From assembly GCF_018446385.1 (NCBI RefSeq), contig NC_056000.1, positions 32,504,011 through 32,568,010 on the forward strand: a stretch of DNA of 64,000 nt, given 5' to 3'. Under the pieces are notes generated by a model. The model did not search any database and was not told the DNA's origin. It saw only the letters and a list, made by a program, of their open reading frames with translations. Positions 1 through 12,117 of the stretch are shown here, piece after piece. This DNA is from Zingiber officinale. Taxonomy: Eukaryota; Streptophyta; Magnoliopsida; Zingiberales; Zingiberaceae. How positions within the stretch are numbered: the first letter of the stretch is position 1; each line of letters starts with the position of its first letter. The position numbers and the translations under genes were made by a program.

Positions 1-1
1 T

Positions 2-133
2 AGTGTTAAGTTCCGCTTACGATCCAAGTCTAAACCATTAAGAACAGATAAGTTAAATTTGGAATCAATAATGCTAAGTTCCATTTGCGATTCATAATTT
101 AACTTCTAAAGAACACAATAAGTTGTTTAGGAA
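2..133. repeat. Two diverged ~60-bp repeat units, LTR-like
   Basis: Two related units (about 2-60 and 69-133) share the pattern aagttccRYTTRCGATYC, then a stretch ending in aagaaca..ataagtt. Such internal units occur in LTRs of plant retrotransposons. The left edge is cut by the window, so the family cannot be assigned. Confidence 0.35.
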
Positions 134-189
134 AGGTTCGACACTTGTACAAAATTTTTGTACAGTAGAATTGGTACGATCTTCTTAGG

Positions 190-2435
190 ACCAACCAACA
201 CCTCGAAACACAGCTGAAGGTGAGGTAAATCTATTCAAAGAAACTGCATTGAATGCAAGTCTCAATGTCTTAGTCTTCGAGCAATCAGGAATCTTTTCCG
301 ACTCGGCACCTTCATTTCCCGATTCCGGCGACTTGCATCCCAACTCAACATCCACTTAGGAGACTTTTTATCCACTCGAAAGCACTTTGTTCCCGACTCA
401 ACTCCTACTGGTAGCTCAATTGAATCTGGTACTTTCATTCCTGAGATATTCGCTCCACGTGCTCTTTCTTTTGCTACTACTCAATTATCTCCTGAGGTTG
501 CGGATGATCCTTCTCCCCATTGTCGTCAATCTACTCGTGTTCGAAAGTCTACTAAATGGCCAGATTTTGCTTACTCTTGTTATTCTCATTTTTTTTTCTT
601 CATTTGTTGCATCTATTCATTATTTTTCTGAGTCTGTATCCTATAGAGAAGATGTTTGTAACCCACTTTGACAAAGTGGTAGGCTGAGGAACTAACTTCT
701 TTGTATCAGACTCATACATGGGATTTGGTCTCATTGCCACTAGGAAAACATATCATTGGTTCTCGTTGGGTATATAAGATCAAAACTAAATTTGATGGAT
801 CTATCAAACGATACAAAGCTCGCCTTGTTGCTAAAGGTTATTCTCAGGAGTATGGCATGGATTATGAGGAAACATTTGCTCCTGTTGCAAAAATGACGAT
901 TGTTTGTACTCTGATTGTTGTTGCTTCTGTTTGTCGATAGAGAAGATCTCAGATGGATGTCAAGAATATATTTCTAAATGGTGATATTCATGAAGAAGTT
1001 TATATGGCACCTCCTCCTAATATTTCACATCAACCTGGTAAGGTTGCAAGCTTCGTAAAGCACTTTATGGTCTCAAATAAGCACCTCGTGCTTGGTTTGA
1101 GAAGTTATCTACAGTGATTACTTCGTTTGGTTTTCATCCTAATAATCATGATTCAGCATTGTTTGTCAAATGTACGAGTGCAAGTCGTATTCTTTTATCA
1201 TTATATGTTGATGACATTATTATTACTGGTGATGATTTTGATGGAATTACTTCCTTGAAGTCTGAGTTGGCTCATTGTTTTACTATGAAAGACTTGGGTA
1301 TACTACGCTACTTTTTGGGCATTGAGGTTGCTTATTCCCCGAAAGGTTATCTTTTATCTCAGTCAAAGTATATATCTGATCTGTTTGAGCGTGCTCGTCT
1401 TACTGATAATAGGGTTGTTGATACTCCTATTGAGATTAATGCTCGATATTCTCCATCTAATGGCTCACCTTTGTCGGATCCTAGTTTGTACAGAACTATT
1501 ATTGGAAGCTTAGTTTATCTCAGCGTGACTTGTCCAAATATTGTGTATGCTGTTTATGTGGTTAGTCAATTTGTTGCTGCACCAACATGTAGTTCATTGA
1601 GTTGTTGTTCTTCGTATTCTCAGGTATCTTCGAGACACTCAATTTCAAAGCCTTTTATTTCCTTCTACTTCATCTCTTGAGTTGTGTTCATACTCTGATA
1701 CGGATTGGGTTGGTGACCCTACGGATCGTAAATCTATCACTGCTTCTGCATTTTTCTTGACGATTCCCTCATTTCTTGGAAGAGTAAAAAGCAAGATGTT
1801 ATTTCTATATCTTCCACAGAAGCTGAGTATCGTGTCATGGCCTCAACTACTTGTGAGATAGTTTGGTTGCGTTGGTTGCTTGCGGATATGAGTATCTCTC
1901 TTCAGCAACCTACTCCGTTATATTGCGATAATCAGAGTGCTATTTAAATTACGCGCAATTCAATTTTTCATAAACGAACGAAACATATTGAAATTGATTG
2001 TCACATTACTCGTCATCATCTTCAGATTAGCACCATCACATTGCCTTTTGTTCCTTCAAAGTTACAGATTGCTGATATATTTACCAAGGCTCATTCCCCT
2101 TCGCGCTTCCGATTTTTATATGACAAACTCTCAATACTTCTAGCTGTAGCATCGTGAGTTTGAGGGGGGATGTTAGATTATATAATTTATATTATATAAT
2201 CTATTAGAATTATTTATTTATAGCCTTAGGGTAATTTAATCTTTTACCTTTTCAGTTTAGGGTTTAGATTTAGTCTTTTGCTTTTTCAATTTAGGATTTA
2301 GATTTAGTCTTTTACTTTTTCAATTTAGGATTTAAATTTTTTCTTATAATTAATATATAAAAACTTTTACTCTTTATTTCTGAATCAATTTTAGATTATT
2401 TTTACTTCTCTTAATTTCTACAACTCTCAAACACA
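190..2435 (+). mobile_element. Ty1/copia retrotransposon fossil (3' part)
   Basis: Remains of the pol region of a Ty1/copia element, cut on the left. Recognisable parts in order: the integrase-RT linker (about 230-670), reverse transcriptase (about 700-1550, with the [10 protein letters not shown] and [11 protein letters not shown] motifs and the [13 protein letters not shown] segment), RNase H (about 1680-2140, with STEAEYR and the CDNQSAI-type box), a purine-rich tract just before 2171, and the 3' LTR. The copy is broken, with roughly five or more breaks, and is clearly inactive. Family assignment rests on the order RT then RNase H directly before the LTR and on copia-type RT motifs. Confidence 0.85.
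2171..2435 (+). repeat. 3' LTR of the Ty1/copia fossil
   Basis: Begins TGTTAG directly after the purine tract GAGGGGGGA and ends near ..CAAACACA, about 265 bp, very A/T-rich. Inside, the unit TTTAGGRTTTAGATTTAGTC occurs about three times. The partner LTR lies outside the window, so age cannot be estimated from LTR divergence. Confidence 0.7.
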
Positions 2436-2497
2436 GTGCAAGTAAGTTTCCTGCACAATAAAATCCAGTGCAAGTAAGTTTCCTGCGCAATAAAATC
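2434..2497. repeat. Tandem duplication, 2 x 32 bp
   Basis: A 32-bp unit starting CAGTGCAAGTAAGTTTCCTG is present twice head to tail (2434-2465 and 2466-2497) with one difference. It abuts the LTR end. Confidence 0.85.
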
Positions 2498-3034
2498 CAG
2501 TAGTTGGAGTTGGTGAGTATTTGGCTTGACACTCAAATTAAACAAACCCTAGCACTCAAGTCATTGACCTACAGACACACAGATCACCATCACCAACAAG
2601 CTAAGTCAAAGAAAGAATGCAAAGCTTCATGCAGAAGAAATGAGCCAGTTTTATATTCCTGTGTGTTGGCTGAATGCATGCTCTTTTTTTATCAGAGTAG
2701 GTGAAGCTTCATGTGGCTCATCGATCAACGTTGTCCGCGAAGTGTTCTAAGGAATGACCCAATGGCTAGGGTTTCCTTCTCGCCCTCCCCTTCCATGCGA
2801 TTTGATGGATGACGGTTTCTTAATGTCGATTGATTTGAAGACGGATGAAAGCACGTGTATATAAGCATCCTAAGCAATCTAATGATGAGTATATTAATTG
2901 TAAGTTGATTTAGAATTTAGTATTGAAGGTCGATCCATGTGATTGCATCGTGTTTGAAGACTTTGATTGTTGGTGAGTATTTTGAAAAGACACGAGTTCC
3001 ATGAATTGCACTCTTTTATAATTTACTATGTTTA
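2498..3034. other. Intergenic, no gene seen
   Basis: Mixed-composition sequence without a convincing coding region. The short open frames have no recognisable motif. Confidence 0.5.
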
Positions 3035-3717
3035 AGGGCATCTTTAATTCATCATCAAAATATCAAATTTGATATAAATTTAACATCAAATTGTTCCAAT
3101 CCATACACCAAATCTCAACCCATACACCAAATATCATGCCAAATATGATGATGTGAATAGTGCAACACCAAATTTAATGATGGAGAAATTTTTTTTTTAA
3201 TTTTATTATATTATTATAAAATCAAATGTAATTAATTAATCATTATTATTTTCTTTACCTTTATTTATAGTATAATTAAATGTAATTATTATTTATTATA
3301 AATTTAAATTAAGTGTATTTAATAACATATTTAAATTTTATTATCTATATTTATAAATATTTAATTTATTAAAATTATTATTTAAATTTTATTTAATATG
3401 TTCATTATAATTATATTTATAAATTATCACTAATTTCATAAACATAATACAATAAAATATTAAAATTTTTGATATGCATAAATATAAAATACATTACCCA
3501 TTACATTGACATAATATTCTAAGAAGTATTAATTTTAAATATAATAATTATCATATAAAAAAATTTAATAAGAATAATAAAATATTCTAAAGAATATTCC
3601 TTTTTGGTGTGATATGATGATGATGGGTTGGAGTTGAAATAGTGTTTGATGTTAAAATTACACCATTTTAGTGTGAAAATTATACCAAATTTGATGATGT
3701 GAGTTGGAGATGGTCTA
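3035..3717. mobile_element. PIF/Harbinger-like MITE (683 bp)
   Basis: The ends are imperfect inverted repeats: AGGGCATCTTTAATTCATC on the left and, read inward on the other strand, TAGACCATCTCCAACTCACA on the right. The trinucleotide TTA flanks both sides (3032-3034 and 3718-3720), the usual target duplication of PIF/Harbinger elements. The interior is about 80% A/T with no transposase, and CCATACACCAAATNTCA-type words recur near the left end. Non-autonomous. The GRGCATCTCCAAC-type end is common among plant MITEs of this superfamily. Confidence 0.65.
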
Positions 3718-3720
3718 TTA

Positions 3721-4098
3721 TAAGTTGGTGCCGTGTTTAGGATCGACAATTATGAAGAGTGAAATCTATATGATTATATTAAGTATACATTTAAATACGA
3801 CTATAAATGATTTGAATATTCATTCAAAAATAAACGTATACATTTATTCATCAACAAAACTCTTATTAACATACTAAATAATAAATAAATAAATTTTTAT
3901 TATCAAATTCAATAATTAATTAAAAAAACTTAAAATATAAAAGTTTAACATAATTAAACAAGTTTAATTGAAAATTTATAATATCTAAATAAATTAAGTT
4001 TAAACCAAACTTAAATAAAATCACATATTTGGTATCTTTAATTTTGAAATATTGAAGAAAAAACATATTTGGAGAAAAAAAAACAGATAATGAAAAAT
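3721..4098. other. A/T-rich 3' flank of the ABCG gene
   Basis: Very A/T-rich spacer downstream of the minus-strand ABCG stop codon. It must contain that gene's 3' UTR and poly(A) site. No other gene seen. Confidence 0.5.
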
Positions 4099-6333
4099 CT
4101 ATCGTCTCTTGTTCTTACTGCCGAGGAGGAGGGTGACGTAGAAGAGACCTCTGAAGAAGAAGCCCCACGCCACCGTCACCCAGAGGCAGCCCCACTTCCC
4201 CAGCTGCGTGATGCTCTGCTGACGCAGCACGTCGGGGCCAGTGGTAATGCAGGTGGTCGACGTCATGTTCATGCGCAGCGCACCGCTGATCGCTGCCAGC
4301 GCCCTCTCCTTCGTCGCCTCCGCCAGCCCCTCCATCGGCGTGTTGTCGAACATCTGCACCCCCCGCGAGAAGCACCTCCCCGCCCGCCCGAACTCGTTCT
4401 GCATCACCGCCTCGTATGGGTACTTCACCAGCGACAGGTAGTGGAACCAGATCCAGTAGTCGTGGATCCGGTCGCGGTTGATGAAGAAACCGCTGAAGAG
4501 AAGGAAGTAAGCCAGGATCGCCACCACCACCGTGTAGCCGAGCATTACGTGCGGCACCACCCCCGACAGGAACGTCACGAACCCGCTCCCCGCCCAGAAG
4601 GAGGCCAGCACCATCAGAACGAAGAAGACGAACCCCTGCAACCCTCCGGCGAGCCCCACCGCGAAGAACGTTGTCAGGGCGAAGGCTATCGAGAGGAGAA
4701 CCAGCGGTGGGAAGCCGACGAGGGAGTGGGAGAGCACGTAGGAGGAGCGGCGGTAGGCGTTGTAGGCCGTCTCCCGCATGAAGATGTTACGCTCTTGGAT
4801 GAAAACAGGGAGCGCGTCGGCGCAGGTGTAGAACATGGTGGACATGGCGATGGCGAAGAAACCGAGCCGCTCTTGGACGCCCTTGGGCGTGTCGTCAAGG
4901 CGCCAGAAGATGGTGGCGAGGATGAACCCGGTGACGAGCACCGAGCCGAGTCGCATCACGAACAGCTCCGGCATCCGCCGCGTGTTCACCAAGGACCGCT
5001 TCGTCAGTACCAGCGTCTCCATCCAGAACGGGTTCGCGTGCTTCGGCACCGCCGCCGCCGTCGTCATCGTGCCCTCCGCGCCGGAGACCAGCTTCCCTCG
5101 CGAGATGCTGGCGCCGATGGCATCCTCCAGCGAAACAAACGATTTTTCGCCGCCGCCGGGGGAGACGACGGGTAGTGCTTGGCGTGCGCGGTTGAACTCG
5201 ACGAGAGACTGCGCGCCCTCCGGCGTGGCCTCGAGCTCGCGGATGAGGTCGAGGGAGAACTCGGTGGGGTTCTCGTTGTCGGGGATCGGCTGGCCGAAGT
5301 CGGAGAAGAAGGGGTGGAGGCCGGTGGGCGGGCCGACGTAGACTGTGCTACCCCGGGAGAGGATGAGGAGCCGATCGAGGAGGCAAAGGATGCGGTAGCT
5401 CGGCTGGTGTACCGACATGATCACTACGCTCCCGCTGTGAGCGATCCTCTGCAACACCTTCACCACCATGTAAGCGCTGGTGGAGTCGAGGCCAGAGGTC
5501 GGCTCGTCGAGGAACAGCAAGATCGGGTCGTGGATGATGTCGATGCCGATCGACACCCTGCGCCGCTCGCCGCCAGACACACCGCGGTGGATCTCGTCTC
5601 CGATGATTGTCCCCGCGGCGGCGCGGAGGCCGAGCTGGTCGATCAAAGCTTGCACTCTGCTCATCTTCTTGGCGGCCGAGAGGGAGCGCGGGAGGCGGAA
5701 CTCGGCTGAGAACATGAGCGTCTCCTCCACGGTGAGCATCGGGTAGAGGAGGTCGTCCTGCATCACGTAGGCGGAGATCACCTTGAGAAGCCGCCCCTCG
5801 AGCTTCTCACCGTTGAGGGTGATGGAGCCCTCGAGGCTCTCGCGCACGATCCGGTTCGCGAGCGCGTCGATCAGGGTGGATTTCCCCGACCCGCTCGCCC
5901 CCAGAACCGCTAAGATCTCGCCTTCCCGGGCCTCGCCGGAGATGGCATTCAGCAGAACCTTCCTCCCCTGTTCCTCGCCGGCGTCGCTGCGCCAAAACAG
6001 AGAGCACCCCTTCCGCGACTGGCGGACGCTGTAGGTGAGATTGGAGAAGGCGAGGACGAAAGGAAGAGAGCTGGAGATGGCCAGATCGCCGTCTTCCTCC
6101 CCAATACCCTTCCCGTCGGCGGCGACGTTCCCTAGCTGGACGACGACGTGGTGGGCGCCACCGACGGGCCTGAAGAGCCGGCCGAGGGGGACGGAGGCGT
6201 CTGAGGCTGAGGAGGAGGAGGCGACGCGGGGGCTGTGATGTTGGAGGGCGCCAGGGCGGGGGACGTCGTCGGAGTCGTCCATGGGGGAGGAGCGGCGGTC
6301 GAGGGGAGATATCTTATCTTGAAAACGGGACAT
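4099..6333 (-). CDS. ABCG-family half-size ABC transporter
   Basis: Plasma-membrane ABC half-transporter, 744 aa, single exon. Layout is ABC domain first, then a transmembrane domain (reverse order, typical of WBC/ABCG). Visible motifs: Walker [10 protein letters not shown] at about 145-153, signature VSGGE at about 252, Walker B ILLFLDEP at about 271, followed by TSGLDS. The hydrophobic segments fill about residues 460-735. The start is the MSRFQDK methionine because rice-type relatives begin MSRF and continue with a DRR-SPM segment; an in-frame ATG 117 bp upstream is less likely because a TATA box lies only about 135 bp before the chosen ATG. The family relatives (ABCG1/2/6/20 and rice RCN1/OsABCG5) export lipid monomers for suberin and related barriers and work as dimers. 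That substrate is inferred from family, not seen here. Confidence 0.93.
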   Translation of the reverse strand: MSRFQDKISPLDRRSSPMDDSDDVPRPGALQHHSPRVASSSSASDASVPLGRLFRPVGGAHHVVVQLGNVAADGKGIGEEDGDLAISSSLPFVLAFSNLTYSVRQSRKGCSLFWRSDAGEEQGRKVLLNAISGEAREGEILAVLGASGSGKSTLIDALANRIVRESLEGSITLNGEKLEGRLLKVISAYVMQDDLLYPMLTVEETLMFSAEFRLPRSLSAAKKMSRVQALIDQLGLRAAAGTIIGDEIHRGVSGGERRRVSIGIDIIHDPILLFLDEPTSGLDSTSAYMVVKVLQRIAHSGSVVIMSVHQPSYRILCLLDRLLILSRGSTVYVGPPTGLHPFFSDFGQPIPDNENPTEFSLDLIRELEATPEGAQSLVEFNRARQALPVVSPGGGEKSFVSLEDAIGASISRGKLVSGAEGTMTTAAAVPKHANPFWMETLVLTKRSLVNTRRMPELFVMRLGSVLVTGFILATIFWRLDDTPKGVQERLGFFAIAMSTMFYTCADALPVFIQERNIFMRETAYNAYRRSSYVLSHSLVGFPPLVLLSIAFALTTFFAVGLAGGLQGFVFFVLMVLASFWAGSGFVTFLSGVVPHVMLGYTVVVAILAYFLLFSGFFINRDRIHDYWIWFHYLSLVKYPYEAVMQNEFGRAGRCFSRGVQMFDNTPMEGLAEATKERALAAISGALRMNMTSTTCITTGPDVLRQQSITQLGKWGCLWVTVAWGFFFRGLFYVTLLLGSKNKRR

Positions 6334-6467
6334 GGTGTGTTTATAACGGAAGAGACCGCCGGAATAGCAGCGATCTGTTACGATATGAGCGGGGATATCG
6401 GGTACGTGTTCCAACACCCAACGAGAAGAAGAAAGAGTTGCTCTGCTCAAATCTCTGAATAAAACTG

Positions 6468-6475
6468 TTTTTATA
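6468..6475 (-). promoter_or_regulatory. TATA box of the ABCG gene
   Basis: Reads TATAAAAA on the minus strand, 135 bp before the chosen ATG, giving a predicted transcription start near 6440. Confidence 0.55.
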
Positions 6476-6479
6476 GAGT

Positions 6480-6806
6480 TTGCGTTGCACCAGAAGTGAT
6501 TTTTTTAATTATTAATAAATTAATAAAAAATAATTGATGATTATCATATTTAATTAGTTTTCTTTATCAATTTCTTTTATTTAATATTAGGCAAATAAAA
6601 AGGCCGTTTCGTATTGTAGTTATCTTCAATTGGTAATGTCCTTAGTCAACATTTTACTTCTTATTAAAATGGTCAAAGTAGTAATTTAATCAAAATTAAT
6701 TGATATAAATTGTACAATTATAATGATAACGACATATTTGATCGTGTTTGATATGGTGAACATAACTCCTGACTAACTTCGATCAAAGCTTCATAATTGT
6801 AGAGCG
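6480..6806. other. Intergenic A/T-rich spacer
   Basis: No gene. A 40-bp segment at 6761-6800 recurs in diverged form at 7045-7084 (shared words CTAACTTCRATCAAA and TCATAATTGT), bracketing the 52-bp repeat array. Confidence 0.5.
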
Positions 6807-6993
6807 GTAATAAGTTATAAGCATGTATGGTGCATGCACCTTCCAATTTTTCATCTTCTTGATAAGTTATAAGTGTGCATAGCTCATGTACCTTTTAGAC
6901 TTTTATCCTAATGATGAGTTATAAGTGTGTATAGTACACGCACCTTCCAGACTCATATCCCAACGATGAGTTATAAGCGTGTATAGCTCACGC
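6807..6993. repeat. Tandem array, 52-bp unit, ~3.6 copies
   Basis: Units start at about 6809, 6861, 6913 and 6965 with the word GATRAGTTATAAGYGTG. Spacing is exactly 52 bp, with moderate divergence between copies. Confidence 0.85.
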
Positions 6994-7086
6994 GACCAAC
7001 CTCAACTCACTAGGGCAGGGCCCCCCTACATTAGCTCGTTCAAACATAACTCTTGACTAACTTCAATCAAAACATCATAATTGTCA

Positions 7087-7800
7087 CTCTGCTCGACAAT
7101 CATCATAATCACCGCTCTGTCTGACACTTCTTTCACTCGTCACTCTGCTTGACACTAGTCGCTCTACTCGGCACTCGTCTAGCTAGTCGTTCTGCTCGGC
7201 ACTCGTCTCACTCGCTGCTTTGCTCAGAACTCATCTCACTCGTCGCTCTGCTCAACACTCGTCTCACTCACCGCTCTGCTCGACACTTGTCTCACTCGTC
7301 ACTTTGCTCAGCACTCATCTCGCTTGGCACTCTGCTTGGCATTGCTCTCTCATCGCCGCTCTACTCAACACTACTCTCTCATCACCACTCTGCTCGACAC
7401 TCGTCTCACTCGTTGCTCTGCCCGATACTTGTCTCACTCACCGCTCTACTCGCCACTAGTCTCACTCGCCACTCTACTCGGCACTCGTCTCCCTCACCGC
7501 TCTACTCAACACTCGTCTCGCTCATTGCTCTGCTCAGTACTCATCTCGCTCACCGCTCTACTCAGCACTCGTCTCCCTCACCGCTCTACTAGGCACTCAT
7601 CTCACTCACCGCTTTGCCCGACACTCATCTCACTCACTGCTTTGCCAGACACTCGTTTCACTCGCGCAGTCTGCTTGGCACAGCTCTCTTATCATTGCTC
7701 TGCTCAATACTTGTCTCACTCACCGCTTTGCCAAGCACTCGTCGCTCTACTTGACACTCATCTCACTCGCCTCTCTGCTCAACACTCATCTCAAGCAGCT
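7087..7800. repeat. Minisatellite, ~28-bp unit, ~25 copies
   Basis: Degenerate head-to-tail repeats of CACTCGTCTCACTCACCGCT plus CTGCTCGA. Some copies vary in length. The apparent long open frames across it are products of the C/T-rich repeat and not genes. Confidence 0.9.
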
Positions 7801-8149
7801 CATCGATCCTACTTGGCAACTTGAGATTATCTATCCAAGTCATCGCATAAATAAGTCTGAAACTTGAATTGTACACTAAGTTTTGTCCAAACTTAATCTA
7901 GCCAGTTTGGGTAATTCAATTAAACAATAAACTATCTATTCAATCAAACTCACATTTTTTTCAACTAGACATAAAGAAAATATTTGTAATACGATGTGTA
8001 TTAAAGTTGTCGCGAGGGTAAAGAAGGTCAAAACGACATACTGAATTGGATCAAAGTCAAGAAGATCAAAAATCATCTCGAGCCAACCGACAGTATTCCA
8101 AGACCAACCCACACCCGAGCCGACGGGCAATATTCTAGGACCAAGTTGA

Positions 8150-8995
8150 CCGACCAATCTTCCTAACAGAACAAAGCATCTAACTCGCCAATCTCCCTAG
8201 CCTAATCAAGTCAACCAATCTTCCTAGCAAAGCAAAGCATGCAATCCGCCAGTCTTCCTGGCCTAGTCAAGCCAACCAATTTTCTTGGCAGAGTAGAGCA
8301 TTCAACGCGCCAGTCTTCCTGGCCTTGTTAAGTCAACTAATCTTCCTAACCGAACAGAGCATCCGAGCTGTTAATCTTCTTGGCCTAGTTGAGCCAACCA
8401 ATTTTCCTAGTAGAGCAAAGCATCCGACCCGCTAGTTTTTTGGCCTAGTTGAGTCAACCAATCTTCCTAGCACAGTAGAGCATCCGACTTGTCAGCCTTC
8501 CTCACCTCGTCGAACCAATCAGTCTTCATGGCAGAGCAGAGCATCCTACCCGTCAATCTTCCTAGCATGTTCAAGCCAACCAATCTTCCTAACAAAACAA
8601 AGCATCCAACCCGCCAATCTTCCTGGCCAGATCGAGCCAACTAGTCTTCCTGACAGAGCACAACATCTGACCCGCCAGTCTTCCTAGCAGAGTAAAGTAT
8701 CCAACCCACCAGTTTTCCTGGTAGAGCAAGGCATCCGACATGCTAGTCTTCCTAGCATGGTTGACCCAAGCAATTTTCCTAGTAGAGCAAAGCATCCGAC
8801 CCACCATTCTTCCTGGCTTAGTCGAACCAACCAGTCTTCCTGTCAGAATAGAGTATCCAACCCGCTAATCTTCCTAGCCTAGTCAAGCCAATTAGTCTAC
8901 CTAACAAAGCAGAGCATCCGACCCACCAGTCTTCCTAACCTGATCGAGCCGACCAATCTTCCTGGCTAAGGCAACCAATCTGCCTAGTAGAGTAT
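8150..8995. repeat. Tandem array, ~61-bp unit, ~13 copies
   Basis: Units contain CCAATCTTCCTAGCAGAGCA, then AAGCATCCGACCCGCCAGTC, then TTCCTGGCCTAGTCGAGCCA. Most copies are close to 61 bp, with some half-unit losses. No coding role seen. Confidence 0.88.
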
Positions 8996-9059
8996 AGCAA
9001 AGCATACCACTAAGCCCATCAACCCTTTTGTCTTATTTACTGACACTTAAATAAGGATC

Positions 9060-9650
9060 ACATAACCCTCTGACATCTTTATCTGAACATAATCTTTTGA
9101 CATCTAGATAAGGGTATCATAACCCTCTGACATCTTTTATCTTGAGATGACTCTCCTATAAAAAGTCCTACCTCGTAAGGCAAAAGGAGGGGGGTGAGAA
9201 TTCGGTTAATTCGGTTCATAAATTAACTGAATTAATCGAAAATCGATTTAGTGTTAACTAATCGAATCAAATCAAAGTTTTACTAAAACTGAATTAACCG
9301 AATTAGTTATTTCAGTTAACACCGAATTAACTAAATTTTTTTAAAATAATAATAAAAATATTTTATACAAAATTAATATCAAATTAACCGAATTAACCGA
9401 ATGCTCACCCCTAAGGAGGAGAGAAGGAGGAAACTCCTTACTACATACATTTATCTTCATTATACTTTGCATTATTCATCTTCTTTATTTTTGACATCAT
9501 CGAAAACTGACTTAAGTATCAAAATGGATGACCGAGATAACTGAGTCTCCATTCTAACCTCTCGATCCCCTCCTTCACTCTTTCACTTTCTGTAGACTCT
9601 TCCGATGATGGGAACAATTCACCCCCCTCCTCCCCACAACATTCCTACCC
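9060..9650 (+). repeat. Possible LTR remnant split by a MITE
   Basis: A TATA-like CTATAAAAAG near 9157 is followed downstream by CATCGAAAACTGACTTAAGTATC, resembling the LTR segments near 20610 and 32350 in the gypsy element at 19.95-32.5 kb. The tandem arrays to the left may have been part of the same element. Weak similarity only. Confidence 0.35.
9191..9412. mobile_element. hAT-type MITE (222 bp)
   Basis: Near-perfect terminal inverted repeats GGGGTGAGNATTCGGTTAAT at both ends and a perfect 7-bp flanking duplication AAGGAGG (9184-9190 and 9413-9419). The GGGGTG end is typical of plant hAT elements, which make 8-bp duplications; here the eighth base differs. No transposase inside. Confidence 0.85.
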
Positions 9651-9654
9651 TCTC

Positions 9655-11085
9655 ATCAACTCATCTATCTACTCGATTCCTTCGACTCCGAGCAATCCTC
9701 TAGCTTCGTGCCATCCTCCTACTCCACGTAATCGCCTCCAGCTTTGTGCTAGTTACAATCTACTCCTACAAGCATGATATGCTTTACATTCAATCTATGT
9801 GTTTTTTATTATAATACTATTTATTTTTTATCACCAAAGGTTAATTTGAGCATCAGAGTTTCAAACTAGAGCAGCCCCCGATCTATTTTCTAATAATCTT
9901 ACAAATACAATGGACTAAAAACTTTAAAACACCTTTGGTTTTTTTTTTTTTTTTTAAAGAGTTCAACAACTTAATCAACATAAAAAACAGTTCATCACTC
10001 TCCTCTTCCTCCAAATCATGATAACTCGATCAATATTCTAACCATATCACCGACCTTCCATCTAACTCAATTAGCGAAGATAAATAATAATCAAGCTTAA
10101 ATGAACTAAATTCTTGAAACAGTTTTAAAGTCGGACTTGGTAGCCTATATGCTAAGTTATTTAATTATTTATTTATATATTTGATAAGAATTTTATTGAT
10201 AAATATATTCATAGATTTTATTTATGGACAACTTTATTTAATTAACGGTAGTTATTGATCATATATGATAGATAAAATGAGAATTTCAGATGCCTTAATA
10301 TATTTAGGAATTTGGGATTTTAAGATTAACATTTTGATTAAGTATGAACTAATCGAATAATAAATTTTCAGGATGTTTATTCCTTAGGGAGAAGTGTTGA
10401 CTTGTCGCCTGAAATAACATTAGTATGCAGAAACCTGCACGTTAAGCTCATGTGACGCACTTCTCGTACCTAATAGACACACCAAAAAAATGATATTTTT
10501 ATCATGAATATTTTTATTATTTTTTTTGATAATTTAAATGTTCTATATTCTACCCTATTTAATTTTATTCACTTCGAAATAAATACAATTTATACATGCT
10601 AAAAAAAAACTGACTCCTAAAATATCTACGTGAGCCCACAAGCCCACCATTGGGCCTGCTCCAAAAGGCCCAATAGGCTTTCTGGTAAACCCTTGGGCAC
10701 AGCGGAGGTTTACCAGGAGAAGCTTGAATTTAACGGCGGCAGATGATTCATTCAAATTTCGTTAATCCGGCACTAAATTGAGTAGTAAATAAATTAATCA
10801 AACGCAAAAACCGATGAACCAAAACCAAGAAATATCAAATGGGAATTGACCAGCAAAATCATCGCATATCAAGCGAATTGCAGAAGGAAACATGAATAAG
10901 AGATAATAAAACTCAAATCCAGGATACAGAATGCGATGGGAACAATCGCGAACTATGGTTTCATGAACAGGATTAAATGTTGCAGATCAATAGGTACAAA
11001 CGAAGCTTCGAGCAAATCTAGATCTCCTCGCTTTGCAAACGATTGGATCCAATTGAAGGCAAGAGTTTAATGGAGTAAGCAGGAT
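9655..11085. other. Intergenic region
   Basis: Mostly A/T-rich DNA with a long T run near 9940-9955. No coding region with recognisable motifs. The last ~200 bp should hold the 3' UTR of histone H4. Confidence 0.5.
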
Positions 11086-11400
<315 letters not shown>

Positions 11401-11591
11401 TCAGATTCGAGCGCGATCGAAGGGCTTCTGAAGCGAAACCGAACGCGATCGGATCAACAGATGATCGATCGAAAGAGCAAAAACTTCGCGAAGAATTGAA
11501 CCTATCGATCGAAGCACGACGAGAGTTCCGATCTGGCCTCGGAGTCGGTGATCGAAGTGGGAAGCGATGAGATCGATCTGGAGGGAGGGGT

Positions 11592-11599
11592 TATTTATA
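11592..11599 (-). promoter_or_regulatory. TATA box of histone H4
   Basis: TATAAATA on the minus strand, about 195 bp before the H4 ATG. Just upstream is a GC-rich stretch containing ATCGCGC, only loosely like histone octamer motifs. Confidence 0.6.
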
Positions 11600-11652
11600 A
11601 CGGTGGGGAGAGGCGCGATCTTCGGAACGGAGTACGGACTCAGAGGTGATTG

Positions 11653-11911
11653 GACTGTTGATGTTTATGTTGCAAAAGGTTGGAACCGTCAACCCAGCGG
11701 CCCCCTCACCTCGGCCCCACAAATATGAGAGGGAGTAAATCACGGTGAATACGGGCCCGGCTATGACATGGTGGTCTCAGGTGTTTAGCACGGACAGATA
11801 TTGATGTTATCACATTTGCTGCCGCAGACCCTCGACCTCTCGACCCATGTTACAAGAATCCATGTCATAATCGGCTGATCCCGCCCATGGGGGCAACTGT
11901 TGATGTTTATG
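11653..11911. repeat. 227-bp segment between perfect 16-bp direct repeats
   Basis: ACTGTTGATGTTTATG occurs at 11653-11668 and again at 11896-11911. A repeat of this length is like the target duplication of a LINE- or SINE-driven insertion, but the enclosed sequence has no visible A-tail or Pol III boxes. It sits between the H4 promoter and the kinesin 3' end. Confidence 0.5.
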
Positions 11912-12117
11912 AATGGACGGCTGATGATGAGTTAAGCGACTCCCACGGATAGTTGAGGTGGCAATTTTAGTTAGATATTTTTCAACTTGTGAAAAATATG
12001 AAAAGACACCTCCTTTTCTTCGAGGACAACAATACAATCAAAAATTGAATTAAACTTCTATGTAATATATAATCTACGAACCACATTCCTGCTCAACGAA
12101 CTCTAAATCAATTGGCC

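Noticed and set aside
4069-5175. 368-codon open frame on the plus strand opposite the ABCG gene
   Set aside because: Arg/His/Glu-rich mirror of a GC-rich coding sequence; no domain, and the minus strand carries an intact ABCG protein.
7149-7824. Several 79-166 codon frames rich in Leu, Ser and His
   Set aside because: They translate a C/T-rich minisatellite in different frames and have no unique sequence.
8589-8807. 72-codon minus-strand frame with repeated DALLYQEN-like words
   Set aside because: It is a translation of the 61-bp tandem array.
10555-10755. 66-codon minus-strand frame
   Set aside because: Low complexity, no motif, A/T-rich flank of H4.
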